Shown: positions 24,780-36,560 of the stretch, one piece after another
Numbering within the stretch: position 1 is the stretch's first letter
Layout of the letters: every line of letters starts with the position of its first letter
Assembly (NCBI GenBank): GCA_947652115.1
Contig: OX393563.1
Coordinates: 548,016-612,015 of the forward strand
Reading direction: 5' to 3'
Source: Blastomussa wellsi
Lineage: Eukaryota > Cnidaria > Anthozoa > Scleractinia > Plerogyridae
DNA: 64,000 nt
Position numbers and translations under genes: made by a program
The notes under the pieces: generated by a model
Seen by the model: the letters and a program-made list of their open reading frames with translations, nothing else
The model's database searches: none
Told to the model about the DNA's origin: nothing

Positions 24780-25738
24780 ACAGAAAATGTCCGCCTACAG
24801 AAGGACGCATAGCTGCCAAACTACACTTATAAGGCTGAAAAAGGACTGGAGAGAATGGCTGCGGATAATTACGTGACTGTTCTATCCAACGAAATGAGCA
24901 AAGCTTTTGATTAACTGCACGCCGCACTAATGACTCTGAAACTTAAAGCATATGGCTTTTCGGAAACATCTCTGACTCTTTTTTGATCATTTTTTTGAGC
25001 GCAGAAGAAATAGGGTCAAATTGCAAGAAGCATTCAGTGCATGGAAGAACAAACAAGGGACTGTCCACCAGGCTCCTCCTTCGGACCTCTACGCTGGAAC
25101 TTGTTTCAAAACGATCTTTCACTGCATAGGCAGTTTATGTATGCTGATTGATCCCCAAATATACACCAACGATAATAACGTACAAAAGGCCGTCCAAACT
25201 CTCAGGACACAAACAGAGGCAGTGTCCCAATGGTACAAGGAGGACCTACTGCAAGCCAACACTCAGAAATACCAGATCCTTACCATTGAGATCCAGGCCT
25301 TGAGATCCACAACCTTCCAAGAAAACCACTGGGCATACATTGACGATCGATGGAATTCGATGGACATGAAGTCAAATCATCTGATCATCTCAAAATTCTT
25401 GGAGAAAACATCGATAGCAACCTGTCATTCAGTGAACACATCGGTAACATTTGCAAGAAAACGAACTGTAAGGTTGGGGTCTTTCAGAAGCTACGTAATT
25501 TAATCCCGCAATCTGCGAAATTACAGCTGTACAAATCTTCTATTCTGCCTCATTCTGCCTCATCTAGCATATTGTGTGCCACTTTTGCAAATCATCTGAT
25601 AAGCAGAAATTGGAAATAATTCAAGAGCGCGCACTCAGGGCAGTCTTTACATCCAATTCGGAGACCTACAGTGAGTTATTAACAAGAGTACGTCTACCAA
25701 GTCTGTACCAACAACGGTTCATAGCATAGAATGGCTCT
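24780..25738 (+). pseudogene. Degenerate non-LTR retrotransposon reverse transcriptase (CR1/L2-like)
   Basis: Pieces of a reverse transcriptase appear in order but in shifting frames: MSKAFD followed by a stop, FFERRRNRVKLQ, a broken YAD box followed by QIYTNDNNVQKAVQTL, then VKSSDHLKILGENIDSNLSF, SEHIGNICKK and LIPQSAKLQLYKSSILPH, and near the end ERALRAVFTSNSETYSELL. The catalytic YADD is interrupted at about 25140-25150. The order and wording fit LINE elements of the CR1/L2 type. It is dead, with several frameshifts and stops. Confidence 0.8.
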
Positions 25739-27425
25739 TGTTCTAGGGACATGTGCTTTCAGTTGGAAAAAGTATATAGGTCTGTCATAACGCTTATTAT
25801 TATTCATAAATGCCCAGAAAGAGCTTTTTTCATTGGTTGCTATGAAAAGCACGGCAATGCTGATTATTTAGATGGCTCAAGGCACTATTGTTTCTTTCTT
25901 TGTTTAAATAAACTCACCGCGTTTTTGTCTCTTCCTTTTCTTGCGGATCAATAAACTCGACGAATTGTTGTTTCTTCGTTTAACAATTTCGATTTTTGAT
26001 TAAGAAGTGCTACGCGATCCAGAAGAGTGCCGTAGATCTCGATACAACCCTTCACGGCTTAAGCTTTGTTTAGAAACGTTCAGACTGTTCAAGACTGTGT
26101 GATGTAGCGGTCGTTAAACGTTGTTAAAGGCTTTTTGCTTTTTTATAATTGTTGTTTTGGTGAAAGAAGTTTTGCACTGGCAAGGACGCTGATGCTCTCG
26201 CTGATTGCATTTCCAACACGCTCTTGAGCAGATGCCATCAGCTGGTATCCAATAGGCAAGATGCTCAGTTGGAGCAATTCGAACAACGTCCGTGGACGAC
26301 CCCATTTAGCGGCACTGCTTAGCCGTTTAGTTGAACTGATGGTACATCGGGCTTTTTTCGTCAACAAATGGAGATACCATCTGACAGTTAGTAACGGATG
26401 GATCGGGTTGTCGAAGAGCTCGATCAATGACATTTTCGACGTTAACAGTCATTGCAACCATCGGCTGTTCGAATGAGTCAGCTTAGTAGTACATTGCGTT
26501 CAGGTTTAAAATTCGCGGAATTTGTTGGCTGATTTAACAACTGATGGCCTCCATACAAGAAGGGTCAATTTTTCTGTATTTCAAGTACTAAAGAACCGGC
26601 CTTATGCTTGTTCATTCCTCTTCATTTTAACCTTAAACTGTAGATACAAGTTCAAGTTTGCCTCTTCGATGATTATGAAAACTTATGATGCCCAAGCATT
26701 CTGCACCATGTAGAAAACATCGCCATCTTCATGTATAAAGTAAAAAGGGACTTGTGCCCACTTATATAACAGAAAAATTGAACACCGCCCCTAATAAACG
26801 ATATAATTTGAGAAACCCTGATTTTAATATCCTACGTTTTCGCACATTACGTTATGGAACGTAATGGGACTCACCTTTGGAACAAATTACATCACCGCGA
26901 TGGAGGGCAGATCTATTTTAAATAATTTTAGTATACATTTTTAATATTTCAATATTTTAAATATTTTTATGTAATATAGTTAAGATATAGTTTAAATATG
27001 TTAATGATGTTCGCAATTAGTTCGTATCAGGCTAAATATTCTGACACTTCAATTAAGTCTTCATCATTCATCATCATTTAGTGACTTTAAAGTAAGACTA
27101 TAAATGCGTTGAATTGCTTTGCTGTAAATATTGGCTTTTAACATACTTTTCTCAGAAGCAGGGGTTACAAGTCTATTTTTAATAAAGAATGCGATTTGCA
27201 AGAGAGAGTTTTCCTTGGCGTTATCTGGAAATTTCTTTTCATGATATCAATCCATTGTCTAGGGATTGAGTGGCATAAGGTTGTGGTACATAAGGTGCAA
27301 ATTAGCTTTCATTTGAAAATCTTGCACAGAATTCATCGAAGGATGAGAAAACATTATTTTGAAAATTATCTTTGATTCTAGTGACTCCAGCTTGGTGCCA
27401 ATGTTTGCAAAACCCTTCAATCTTA
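25739..27425. other. Non-coding intergenic stretch
   Basis: No recognised gene. The minus-strand ORF at 26143-26433 (96 codons) and overlapping shorter ones lie in a slightly more GC-rich patch, but show no domain or motif I know. The remainder is AT-rich. Confidence 0.4.
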
Positions 27426-28036
27426 GGGTGCGTTTCTTTGGAGGGATACGAATCAGGATCAAAGACCCACGATCACTCGGATCATGGTGCATCAAAAGAA
27501 ATGGTGAATCCGAATCAGGATCAGTGATCCGAGATCACTCGGATCATGGTGCATCAAAGGAAACCGGTGAATCCGTATCAGGATCAGTGATCCGAGATCA
27601 CTCGGATCATGGAGCATCCAAGGAAACCAGTGAATCCGGATCAGGATCAGTGATCCGAGATCACTCGGATCATGGAGCATCAAAGGAAGCCGATGAATCC
27701 GTATCAGGATCAGTGATCCGAGATCACTCGGATCATGGTGCATCAAAAGAAATGGTGAATTCGGATCAGATTCAGTGATCCGAGATCACTCGGATCATGG
27801 TGCATCAAAGGAAACCGGTGAATCCGGATCAGGATCAGTGATCCAAGATCACTCGGATCATGGTGCATCAAAGGAAACCAGTGAATCCGGATCAGGATCA
27901 GTGATCCGAGATCACTCGGACCATGGAGCATGATTATCCGTTCCCAGGGTGATTTCCTCTGTTCCTTTGATGCACATTGATCCGAGTGATCTTGGATCAG
28001 CGATCCTGATCCGGATCATCCCAAAGAAATGCATCC
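27426..28036. mobile_element. Non-autonomous DNA element with internal 63-bp palindromic tandem repeats
   Basis: Ends are inverted: GGGTGCGTTTCTTTGG at the left and CCAAAGAAATGCATCC at the right. Inside, a 63-base unit (GTGAATCCGGATCAGGATCA, GTGATCCGAGATCACTCGGA, TCATGGTGCATCAAAGGAAA) repeats about seven times from 27504. GTGATCCGAGATCACTCGGATCA is itself rich in palindromes. The last 60 bases are inverted relative to the repeats, so the whole can fold back. No transposase is present. Target-site duplication is not clear. ORFs across it on both strands are artefacts of the 21-codon period. Confidence 0.85.
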
Positions 28037-31000
28037 GTAATAAAACGATTGTTCCAGAGGATTTCCTCCAAGACTTTCTCTTTATTATTAGGTTAGGCCC
28101 TTGCCATTTTTGACATGTATTGAGGACTTCTTTATAAAAAAAAACAAGTGGTAGGTCAAGTTTGAGTAGTCAAAATTACACTGTAGTAGAAACAACCCCA
28201 CAGGAGACAACTTGAAGCTTCATTACAGACGTCTATTTTTTATTTTAACCTTCTTGTTCCAGACAAATTGAGTATTTTTTGGTTTACCATCTTGATAAAA
28301 TTCGATGAAAAAGTGAGTACCGATGTGCTTTTATATAAGTTAGAGATCATTAGAGATTTTAGAATGCCGCCAGACAATGTAAAGTTTTAAGGATATCATA
28401 GATTGAGACGACTTTTCATCGAAGTCAACTTTTGCTCGAAGTTTTTGGCTTCGTTATCATATGAAAACTGAATTCCTAATACAAGTGTACAATTGGAAGG
28501 CTAAGCTGTTCCGAAGGGAGTTATAGTTGTATTGTTTCTGTTTGCATCTACCGCAAACCTTCGGTTTTGCTTTTATTAATCTCTTGAGCTGAACTAGGCT
28601 CGATTACCAGCCGCTGACTCGTGAGAACGGCGGAAATCGAGCCTAGACCTGAACACTCCTGAAAGTTTGATAACAATTGAAATAAATTAGATGAAAATTC
28701 AAAATACGAATTAAAGGCAGTTGTTTGGTATTGAGACAGTTTAGATGTTGGTGTTCAAACAACAGCGGCCAGAATTTTTAATAAAATTCTACTGACAGTC
28801 CATCATTTCCCCCTTGGAACTTTGTTCTAATATGTGAGGGAATGCTTGGTTATTGAGAGGGTGCTCAAATTCGTTTCTTTTTTCGTTTCTTTAAGATTTG
28901 GATCTTCAAAGAATAATTCATACTCATAAATGTCGATGCTAAGTACATATCCTTTATCAGTTAACATTGAGAAGGATAACATATTGAGGTCAACACATTG
29001 AGTCGACCTGGAACGCGAACAAAAAAGTTATGCCAGACCACCAATATTTTACCGAATTTAACTGAAAGAACATGTAAACTAGCTTTTGATGTTCAAGCCA
29101 GCTTTACTAGACGTCCTTAGGAAGGAGAACTGGATATGTTTAAACAGTAGCACAACAGTCTGATAAACTCAAACAGCTTCAAATGTGATACGCTATGTAA
29201 GCGTCATCAGAAAATGATGTTTAAAACCTTGTGAAAACCAGCATATTTTTAGCTTTTCACTTTCCGCCATGCGGAATACAAACTGAAAAGCGAAGGAGAT
29301 AACCCTAAGCTACACAGAAAATATAGTTTTCAAGCTGCGACATAAATTGACACATGCTGGTTCTTCTGCACCGTTAACAGACGATCAACCAAGTCTCTAA
29401 TAAATATTCTCACTGTAATCATGTCAAGCAGTACTCAATAAGGATTTTTTCCATTGAACTGTATTTACGAATATTATACCCTTATTTCATATCTAAGATT
29501 CTGTCGCAGCTCTGAAACAACGATAAAAATTAACAGATGTTACTAAATCACAAAAATAGTAACCCACCAAATGTCACGCCCATATTTAAAATGCACGAGT
29601 GACCTACAATTTTTCCTTGGCAATGACATCTTGAAGATGCCAAAACGTATTTTATTCTCGCTGTTGTTTTACGCTTATGAAAAAGTCATAAGTCCTACAA
29701 ACAGAACTAGAATGAACCTGAACATAACTTGTAATGGCGTGCCTGTTTTCATCTGACACGGCTATAACAAGATAATTAGGCCCAAATATTTAGCTAAAGA
29801 AAAAATAACCACCACCCCAACCACGCAAAAATAGTGAAGCTGCTCTAAATCAAAGAGTACGAAGTTCGTTTCTCCCTAAACTTTGTTAAATCTGGACTCT
29901 TTAGAAGCACTCATACGCACCTCTAGCTCTCGCTAATCTCAAAGACGTAAGAACCTCGTAAGAGTTTAAACCCGGGGAGGGGGACTCGTACATAAAAGGG
30001 GCGGAGATACTCGTCGTCTCGCTGAGGGGGTGTAAATTTCGGATGTTGGTCTCACTTAGTGTGTTCTGGGCAAAACGCCATTGTATTTAGCCGCGAAGGT
30101 CTCGCTTAGGGGTTGTACGCGAAGAAATATAAAACATATATTTTAACATAAATATATTTTTTAATTCGTTTTATCTACTCGATTCATACAATCAAAGTTT
30201 TCATGGTCTCTTTTAGGGGTCAAAAAAAGCTTGGGCCACGCCCAGATTGGTCTCCTTTGATCTACGAGATGCTATTTATCAGGAACATGAAACCAAAACT
30301 GATAACAAACAATCAGATTCAGTACGTTCGCGCCAAACGTTTTACATAACAATTGAATACTTTAACACTCTTTAATTCCCTAAATATCATGTGTTTTGAA
30401 CTTGATATTGATGACATGGAGTCATCAAAACGTCGATCTCTTTGCAGAGCTCTAGGGGCCCGAAGGGCCGCAAAGCGGAGCCCCATAACCGTAAGAGAAG
30501 GACAATCGTGCATGCATAGAAATAGGAGAACCATGCATTCAAGTTTTGTTGGTCGACATGGCCAGTGGCATGGATCGCGGGCGTGTGCGCCCTACGACGT
30601 CGACGTCGACGACGACAACGTCGCACAAAATGGCGGCCATTGGGGTAGCCATGCCTTGTCAATACCTTGTCAGCCTTATCAGCTTACATCTTTGGTATAG
30701 GACATCCATGTCATGATCAATTGACAGCTGTCAAATCGAGGTATCCGCTGACCAGTATCACATGACCAGATCGCGGGCTCAGGTTAGAACTCATCGAGGT
30801 AACGTGTTTTTTGAATTGACCGCTGACCAAGCATGGGTTTTCTTCATTGATCGCAGGCTCAGGTCCTATTTTTTCTTCTGGCAGCATTTTTTAATTTTTT
30901 ATGGTCATTCTTAGCGGAAATTCTGCAATTGGAGTTGACGTTTTTAATTATTCTTATTTATTTCAGAGAAATTATTAAGATCCAGCAAAAATAAGGAGCT

Positions 31001-31817
31001 CCGGTTTTAGGCTTGGCTAAATCTATATATTATATCGCTCCTTTTCATTTTCAAAGGTTTTACGAAACCTTATATTATCAGAAATATCGCCGGGCCTCGA
31101 ATCAACGCTGGGTTAAAATAAGCGCGGGTTCAAAACCGCCGAGTTTTAAATAATCGCCGGAGGCGTCTGATTGAGAAAATACGGTATTTCCGTGGGATAA
31201 GCATGACGTCATAACTACTCGTTGGGTAGCTTTCGATTCTTCGTTCTTGTCCCCAGGGTCCACGATTATTCTGGTGTGCGCCAGTAATCGAGATCTCTAG
31301 TTCATCTCTAGTCAGGTCACGCTCTGCTCGCTTCGCTCGCAACCTGTTTGCACGCTAGATAAATGCTAGGAAGAAATACTTATTTGAAATCAGGGATGAA
31401 TCCCAGAGGTTTTGGGTGCCCGTCATTCAAACGATCGAGTATTTAGTTTGGGGCATGATGTGCATTGGCAGCCACAGGTTTTGCGTTAGCAAATGAAATA
31501 GATTTCTGGCGAGCCTTTATTAGTCGCCACTGTTAGAAAACGCCTCTGTAAATAGACCTGATGTTACGTTTTCTTGCCTTTCGTGACTCCGTACCGCCTA
31601 CAAAAAATGGTAAGGTAGGCAGGTAATTCTTTATTAAAATTCATATCAAAAGAGAAACACGCTAGCCCCAACAACGCTCACCTGGTTTCCAAGGAGGGCG
31701 TGTTTACACATAAAAGCTACTATAAAAATAAGACTAATATTACATTACTGGACTACTTCTATAACTGCTAATAGTACAAACAGATAACAGATAATAAAGT
31801 TATCTAATATTCAATTG
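28037..31817. other. Non-coding intergenic stretch with small repeats
   Basis: Items seen: a short hairpin TAGGCTCGATT / AATCGAGCCTA at 28595-28645; a patch near 29970-30060 with CCCGGGGAGGGGGACTCG resembling the repeat at 52795-53140; a (GAC/GTC)n-like GC-rich stretch at about 30595-30625; and degenerate copies of other repeats around 31100-31340. No gene recognised. Confidence 0.45.
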
Positions 31818-31988
31818 ATAGAGGACTCTTCCGAAGCCTCATCCAAGCGCGAAGGGGTTTCGGAGAATTCGAGGCGGTTATGGAAACCCTGGACGCAGTC
31901 GAGGGTTGGCATAACTTTCTAGAATCCTCCCAAACCCCCGAGTGTTTAGATGAGGCTATGTAGACACGGAAAAAAGTCCTCTACTCCT
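31818..31988. mobile_element. Short foldback element
   Basis: The left arm TAGAGGACTCTTCCGAAGCC, then TCATCCAA and GGGGTTTCGGAGAATTC, pairs with the right arm, whose reverse complement reads GTAGAGGACTTTTTTCCGTG, then AGCCTCATCTAA and GGGGGTTTGGGAGGATTC. About 170 bases form an imperfect hairpin typical of MITE-like elements. Confidence 0.65.
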
Positions 31989-32602
31989 TTTATAAAATAT
32001 TTGTTTTAAATAAGCACGAAACTAAAACGTCACAACCGTGTTTGTTGCTCTCATTTAAACACACCTATTAACCAATGAGAGTGCGTGTAGTAGCAAATTT
32101 ATAAAGCTTAGTATGGTGACGCCATGTTTGTGTCTTTCTTCCGAGGGTCACAAATATGCCCGAGAAACCATCTGGAACTACATTTTGCTGATAATAGCGA
32201 CTACTTTTGGCTCACGAGCTAGTGCTTCCACATAAACACCACTTGTTACATCAAACTGCTAGTAAGGAGAGGCTTTTTCTAAACAGAACAGCTTTGTCGT
32301 GGCACTCACCTAGATCTCACATACGGCTGAGAAGTAAACAGCTAAAATACTCAAAATGCCCAATGTCAAATGTCAAAACTCTCTGTTTTGAAAACGAAGG
32401 ATACCACAACGCTTTTTAGTTCATTTTACACCTAGCGACAAGGAAATTGAGCAGGCCTAGTGTATTTTGATTTCATAATTTTATTGAGTGACATGAAAAC
32501 CACGAATAGCTTTAACATCGTTGACTGGAACTTTGAACGAGAAATAATTCACCGTTAGAAAGGATGCACCACCTAAAATCATGTACGTGTACATGGACTG
32601 TA
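31989..32602. other. Non-coding stretch
   Basis: No gene or repeat recognised apart from AT-rich sequence before the SINE. Confidence 0.4.
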
Positions 32603-32882
32603 GGTAAGGTAAGTCTGTAGTCGGGCCTAGTGGCCCATCAGGCCGGAGCTTATCCCGGTTTCTGTAGCATGAAGCGACAGAGAGTATTTCTACTCCCCCC
32701 TGCAGGGTTACCCCCAGCAGTAAATTCGCCGGTACCCATTTATACACCTGGGTGAAGAGAGGCACTGTGAGAGTAAAGTGTCTTGCCCAAGAACACAACG
32801 CAGTGGCCCGGCCAGGGCTTGAACCCGGACCGTCCGATCCAGAGTCCAGCGCACTAACCATTAGGCCACTGCGCCTCCCACT
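32603..32882 (-). mobile_element. tRNA(Gln)-like-derived SINE with target-site duplication
   Basis: Minus strand: GTGGCCTAATGGTTAGTGCG (A box), CTGGACTCTGGATCGGAC, then GGTCCGGGTTCAAGCCC (B box). The tRNA part resembles tRNA-Gln. The body carries AAGACACTTTACTCTCACAG, GTGCCTCTCTTCACCC and GATAAGCTCCGGCCTGATGG. A 10-base direct repeat ATGGACTGTA flanks it exactly at 32593-32602 and 32883-32892. The second copy of this family is at 40008-40280. Confidence 0.9.
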
Positions 32883-33452
32883 ATGGACTGTACTGTACTT
32901 GGACTGTACTGTACTGTACATGGACTGTACTTCCCTAGAAAAGAGGCCTAATTCAACTGGAAACTGCCTATAAAACAACAGCAACAAACATGCAACAACG
33001 GAAACAGGCCACAGGGGTTACTCACTTACATGTGCTATACGGGGGCGTGCCGCTGGATAGGGTATCGCTCGATAGAACCTAACATCGAGATAGAACGGAT
33101 GTGGAGTATGAAAGCCACAACAACACCACTGGTGATAAGAGCCTTGACACTTGTACACGAGGCCCCCTCCCCTGGATCTAATTTTTTGGTAATCGTCGAA
33201 CATAACTCCCCACCGGGACCCCCTGTATATATCCGCCACTGTATATATTTGAAGCTTTGCTCTCAAAGATTACATTACAGCATAATAATTATTATAATAC
33301 ATTACAATAATAAGTTATAGTAATTGTTGGGGAGGACATAACTAATTTTCATATCGATAAATAGCAAGGATAAATCTTAAATTATTATTGTTGAATTGTT
33401 GAAATCAAATTGAGTGACGCAATTTTTCTGTGGAGGGGTCTTTTCATATTTT
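32883..33452. other. Non-coding stretch
   Basis: Starts with a degenerate TGTACTGTACTTGGAC repeat (32885-32935), then unassigned AT-rich sequence. Confidence 0.4.
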
Positions 33453-34980
33453 CTAGAGATTGCTTACGAAATCCCTAAAATTAATTGGTTTGTCGTGTAA
33501 TGTACAAGAATAAATGTAGTACCTCATGAATAGCATCGTATAGTTAAATTTCTTTGCTAAATCTTTATTGTATGGACCGTCGGTTAGGCCGAAAAGATTT
33601 TCTTCAATGGATGGATTGAGCTTTGAATTATTTCTTGCGTTAAACCATTTGATAACCTCTTTATCAAAGGAAATTACAAAGCGACAATCTTTGAATGAAT
33701 GGTCAACGGAATCTTTTCCTCCACAATATAAGCAGTCGTCATCTGGTTTGATGCCATAGCGGCATAGCTCCTTTTTGGTAACTATAATACGATGAATAAG
33801 CTTAAACTGAAATTCCTTTAAATCACAAGTTTGGGCCTTAATTACATCAAGTTGTGCGGATTCATTTAATTGGAAGCTGAAGTTTGCAGTGGAATAGGGT
33901 TCTTTCCTGATTGGATTAATGGTTCTTGCTTTGTTAAGTAAAGCTTTTGCAATAGCACTTATGACCTGATAATATTGAAGAAAATTTGATTTGTACGCAT
34001 ATTTGTTTATAAATTCCGTGTACGACAATATATGGCCGGCGTCATCAAGAAGGTCTTGGGTGGATAGGATGCCCTTGTTAAACCATTCCCTTAAAAACAG
34101 TGTTTTGCCTTCTACAAGTATCTATTTATTATTTAATATAATTAAATCCTGCGCTTGATCAAAGTTATAAAGGCATTTCAAATCGTTTAGTGTATATGAT
34201 GTGTATTTTTATAGGTTGATTAATTGATCGTGACAAATTAAAAATTATCTATCTATCTTGTGAGTACTTTAAAATACTTTGGTAGAACGAGGGCAAAATG
34301 TTAAGGTGCATCGGATCGTAGTTACACCTTAATAAGAAATTTAGTCCTCCTAATTTTCGTAGATGATAGTCTGGGACTGTTTTCCAATGTTGCCTTCCAG
34401 TAAACAGGAGTCCAGGAATATAATCCATGCTAGTTTAAGAGATTTAAATCTATCATACGCAATCCGCCTTTATCCAGGTCCTGATAAAGTCCGGATATTT
34501 TAATTTTATCTGTTTTCTTTTTCCAAAGAAATTTAAAAAGTTTCGTTTTCACTAAATGTGCGAAACCTTACTGGATGTTGAGGATCGAGGATGAGTAAAT
34601 TAGTTGTGACAAGCCAAGCGATTTTAATATCATCACTTTACCAAACAATGTAAGATCTCTCGATCTCCACATATCAAGTTTTATTTACAAGTTTGTTTAC
34701 AACTTTCTTAGTTTAAGATTGAAATTCCATTTATTATTCCCTTTCAGAACTGATCATACGGGGCGTATATTCCTAAGATTCTAACCGGGGTACGAAGCCA
34801 TTTTAGCTGTGATGGGTTGAGTTTGTTTCTGTCCCACTTTCCAAGCCAAATCCCTTTGGACTTTTGTATATTAAGTTTTAAGCCAGCTAGTTCTCCAAAG
34901 TCTCTAACCACTCTTATGGCATTTTCAACAGAGGTCAAATCAGAACAAAACAGAACGCAATTGATAAAACCAAATTACAC
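33453..34980 (-). pseudogene. 3' part of a LINE reverse transcriptase (L1/Tx1-like), degenerate
   Basis: On the minus strand, bases 34938-34744 give AIRVVRDFGELAGLKLNIQK and SKGIWLGKWDRNK, the palm/thumb region after the catalytic site. About 34640-34440 give fragments of the type KTKLFKFLWKKKTDKI and LDKGGLRMIDL. Bases 34028-33453 are an open 191-codon frame with DCLYCGGKDSVDHSFKDC, a Cys-Cys-His-Cys zinc-binding C-terminus of this LINE group. Between these parts are frameshifts and stops, and the catalytic N-terminal part is absent. Non-functional. A related fragment lies at 62570-63070. Confidence 0.8.
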
Positions 34981-35009
34981 TTTTTGATAGGCTGCCATTT
35001 TTTCTTACC

Positions 35010-35640
35010 AGTAGATGGGAAATGCTTGAAGCGGTAAATTCTTCATGGCAAGTTGATCCCTTGGATTCTTGAAGGCCACAATGTAATGCGCGTTCCTGGA
35101 AATACTTTTGGCGTATTTACCGGGGGGGACATATCCTGGCACAATTAAGTACGGTAATATTTTCATGATGAGAATGTTTGGTGAACAAATCTAGTAACTC
35201 TGTATCGTTGCTTCCTTCTTCCATGACATCGTCTAACACGAGTTATCCACAGTGCGGAAATAACCTTTGCAATTGTGAATTCGAAGGAATCCCTGCATGA
35301 AACGTATCCCTTGATTTTTCATGTCCTTGAAACCATCTTGCCAAGCACCATAGCAGTAATGAATTGGCTCTGGGAGTGTAGCAAACAACTCTTCTAAGTG
35401 ATCCAGTAACTGACTCGTCCCCAGTCGTCTCTTGTGAGAAAATAGCAAGACGCGATGGACATCGTTCCCCGCACTGGGGATGAGTCAGATCCAGTAACAA
35501 TGATTCGGTAAAACATGTCTTGCCGCAGCCAGCGGGACCCACAACCAAAATGCATGCTAGAGGGTGTCTTAAACCGAAACGCTTCCTCTATTTCCATTCC
35601 ATTCGAGGTTAAATCTGTGGCTTCGGTGCTCAATTTACTC
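35010..35640 (-). pseudogene. Broken FtsK/HerA-type packaging ATPase remnant (Polinton/adintovirus-like)
   Basis: Minus strand. A Walker A motif GPAGCGKT is encoded at about 35517-35540. A Walker B-like LVLDDVMEE is at about 35213-35241, and a C-terminal NPRDQL-type segment at about 35040-35100. The three lie in different frames separated by stops, so the gene is broken. The combination of a P-loop, an acidic Walker B with DD and the late N-P-R-D box is what I associate with DNA-packaging ATPases of Polinton/Maverick elements and related viruses. No capsid, polymerase B, integrase or terminal repeat is visible nearby, and the segment abuts a LINE fragment. The virus-type label is an inference; the NTPase signature is seen. 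Confidence 0.65.
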
Positions 35641-36254
35641 CTGGATAAACCTTGGCAGTCCTTATCACATTCAAGACGCTTCCAAAAAGCTTACACTTCA
35701 CTTCACACTTAATTTTTTTTAAATTAAATGTTACAAAAAAGGGCATGTCCGCCACTAGCAATAACTAATCTAGGGGGACCATGCCTTAATAGCCGAATTA
35801 AAAAGGTATACGAAAACAGAAATTAAAGTAATAGGGAAAATACAGTATTGAGTACAACAAGAAAGACAGCACTTTTACTCCTATTCGAGAGAAGGAATTT
35901 GCTTGAATGGATAGCCTAGAAGGTTTGGTATAGAAGTTATTAGAGGGAGAAGAACGTGTATTATAAGAATGAAAATTCGATATATCTTGGAATAGATCTT
36001 ACATTACGATGCATGGTTTGTGACCCTAACAACAACGGTGCGACATAATTTGCTCACTCCTAACCCTAACCCTAACCCATTCTCCATTCCACAGAACGCT
36101 CGCATGAAATTTTCGAAGAAACACCTGTCGAAGCTTACCGATGTTCACAAAATCTTCGTGTCCTGTTGGTTCGCGCGATACTAAAAAACTAAGAATTGCA
36201 AAGGTTGTAGCAACTAAAAAACTAATCAACCCAACCATTCTCATGGCACTTTCC
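35641..36254. other. Non-coding stretch
   Basis: No gene. CCTAACCCTAACCCTAACCC at 36060-36079 is a short interstitial telomere-like run. Confidence 0.5.
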
Positions 36255-36560
36255 GCTGCAAACTCCAAACACGGATGTCTTACTTGCCCACACATTGATA
36301 ATGGAAGAACAAGCTACACATTTAGCAACACTGGGGAAGTGCGGGAAATCAAGCGGCAAATGATCTGCAAATCTACGAATCTGACTTATATGATAGAATG
36401 AAAACGATGTAAAAAACAGTGCATAGGAGAAACCAAACGTACACTTCGAGAACGTTTCACGGGAACACAGACAAGCAACAAACAATCCTAGTCACGCCAG
36501 CGCTTCAGCAGCAGTACCAACACATTTCAACCTACCTGATCACTTTATCAACCTGAGACG
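36255..36560 (+). pseudogene. GIY-YIG-type endonuclease fragment of a Penelope-like element
   Basis: Frame pieces CLTCPHIDNGRTSYTF, ICKSTNLTYMIE and CKKQCIGETKRTLRERF, broken by a stop and a shift near 36420, match the Cys-rich linker and GIY-YIG core (here degenerate, IE/QCIGETKRTLRERF) that ends Penelope-like polyproteins. No reverse transcriptase of that type is seen upstream, so this is a fragment. Confidence 0.65.

Noticed and set aside
26143..26433. 96-codon minus-strand ORF in a slightly GC-richer patch
   Set aside because: No motif, no splice context and no paralogue in the window; insufficient support for a gene.
27359..27931. Repetitive ORFs of 62-139 codons on both strands
   Set aside because: The 63-base period of a non-coding palindromic element keeps frames open; no domain.
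27500..27960. Regularly spaced repeats considered as a CRISPR array
   Set aside because: No unique spacers, eukaryotic context, and units are palindromic tandem repeats inside an inverted-ended element.
30353..30700. 115-codon ORF with Asp/Val repeats
   Set aside because: Much of it is a GAC/GTC-like simple repeat; no domain on either strand.
36060..36079. Telomere-like CCTAACCC run
   Set aside because: Only about three units, interstitial; no sign of a chromosome end.
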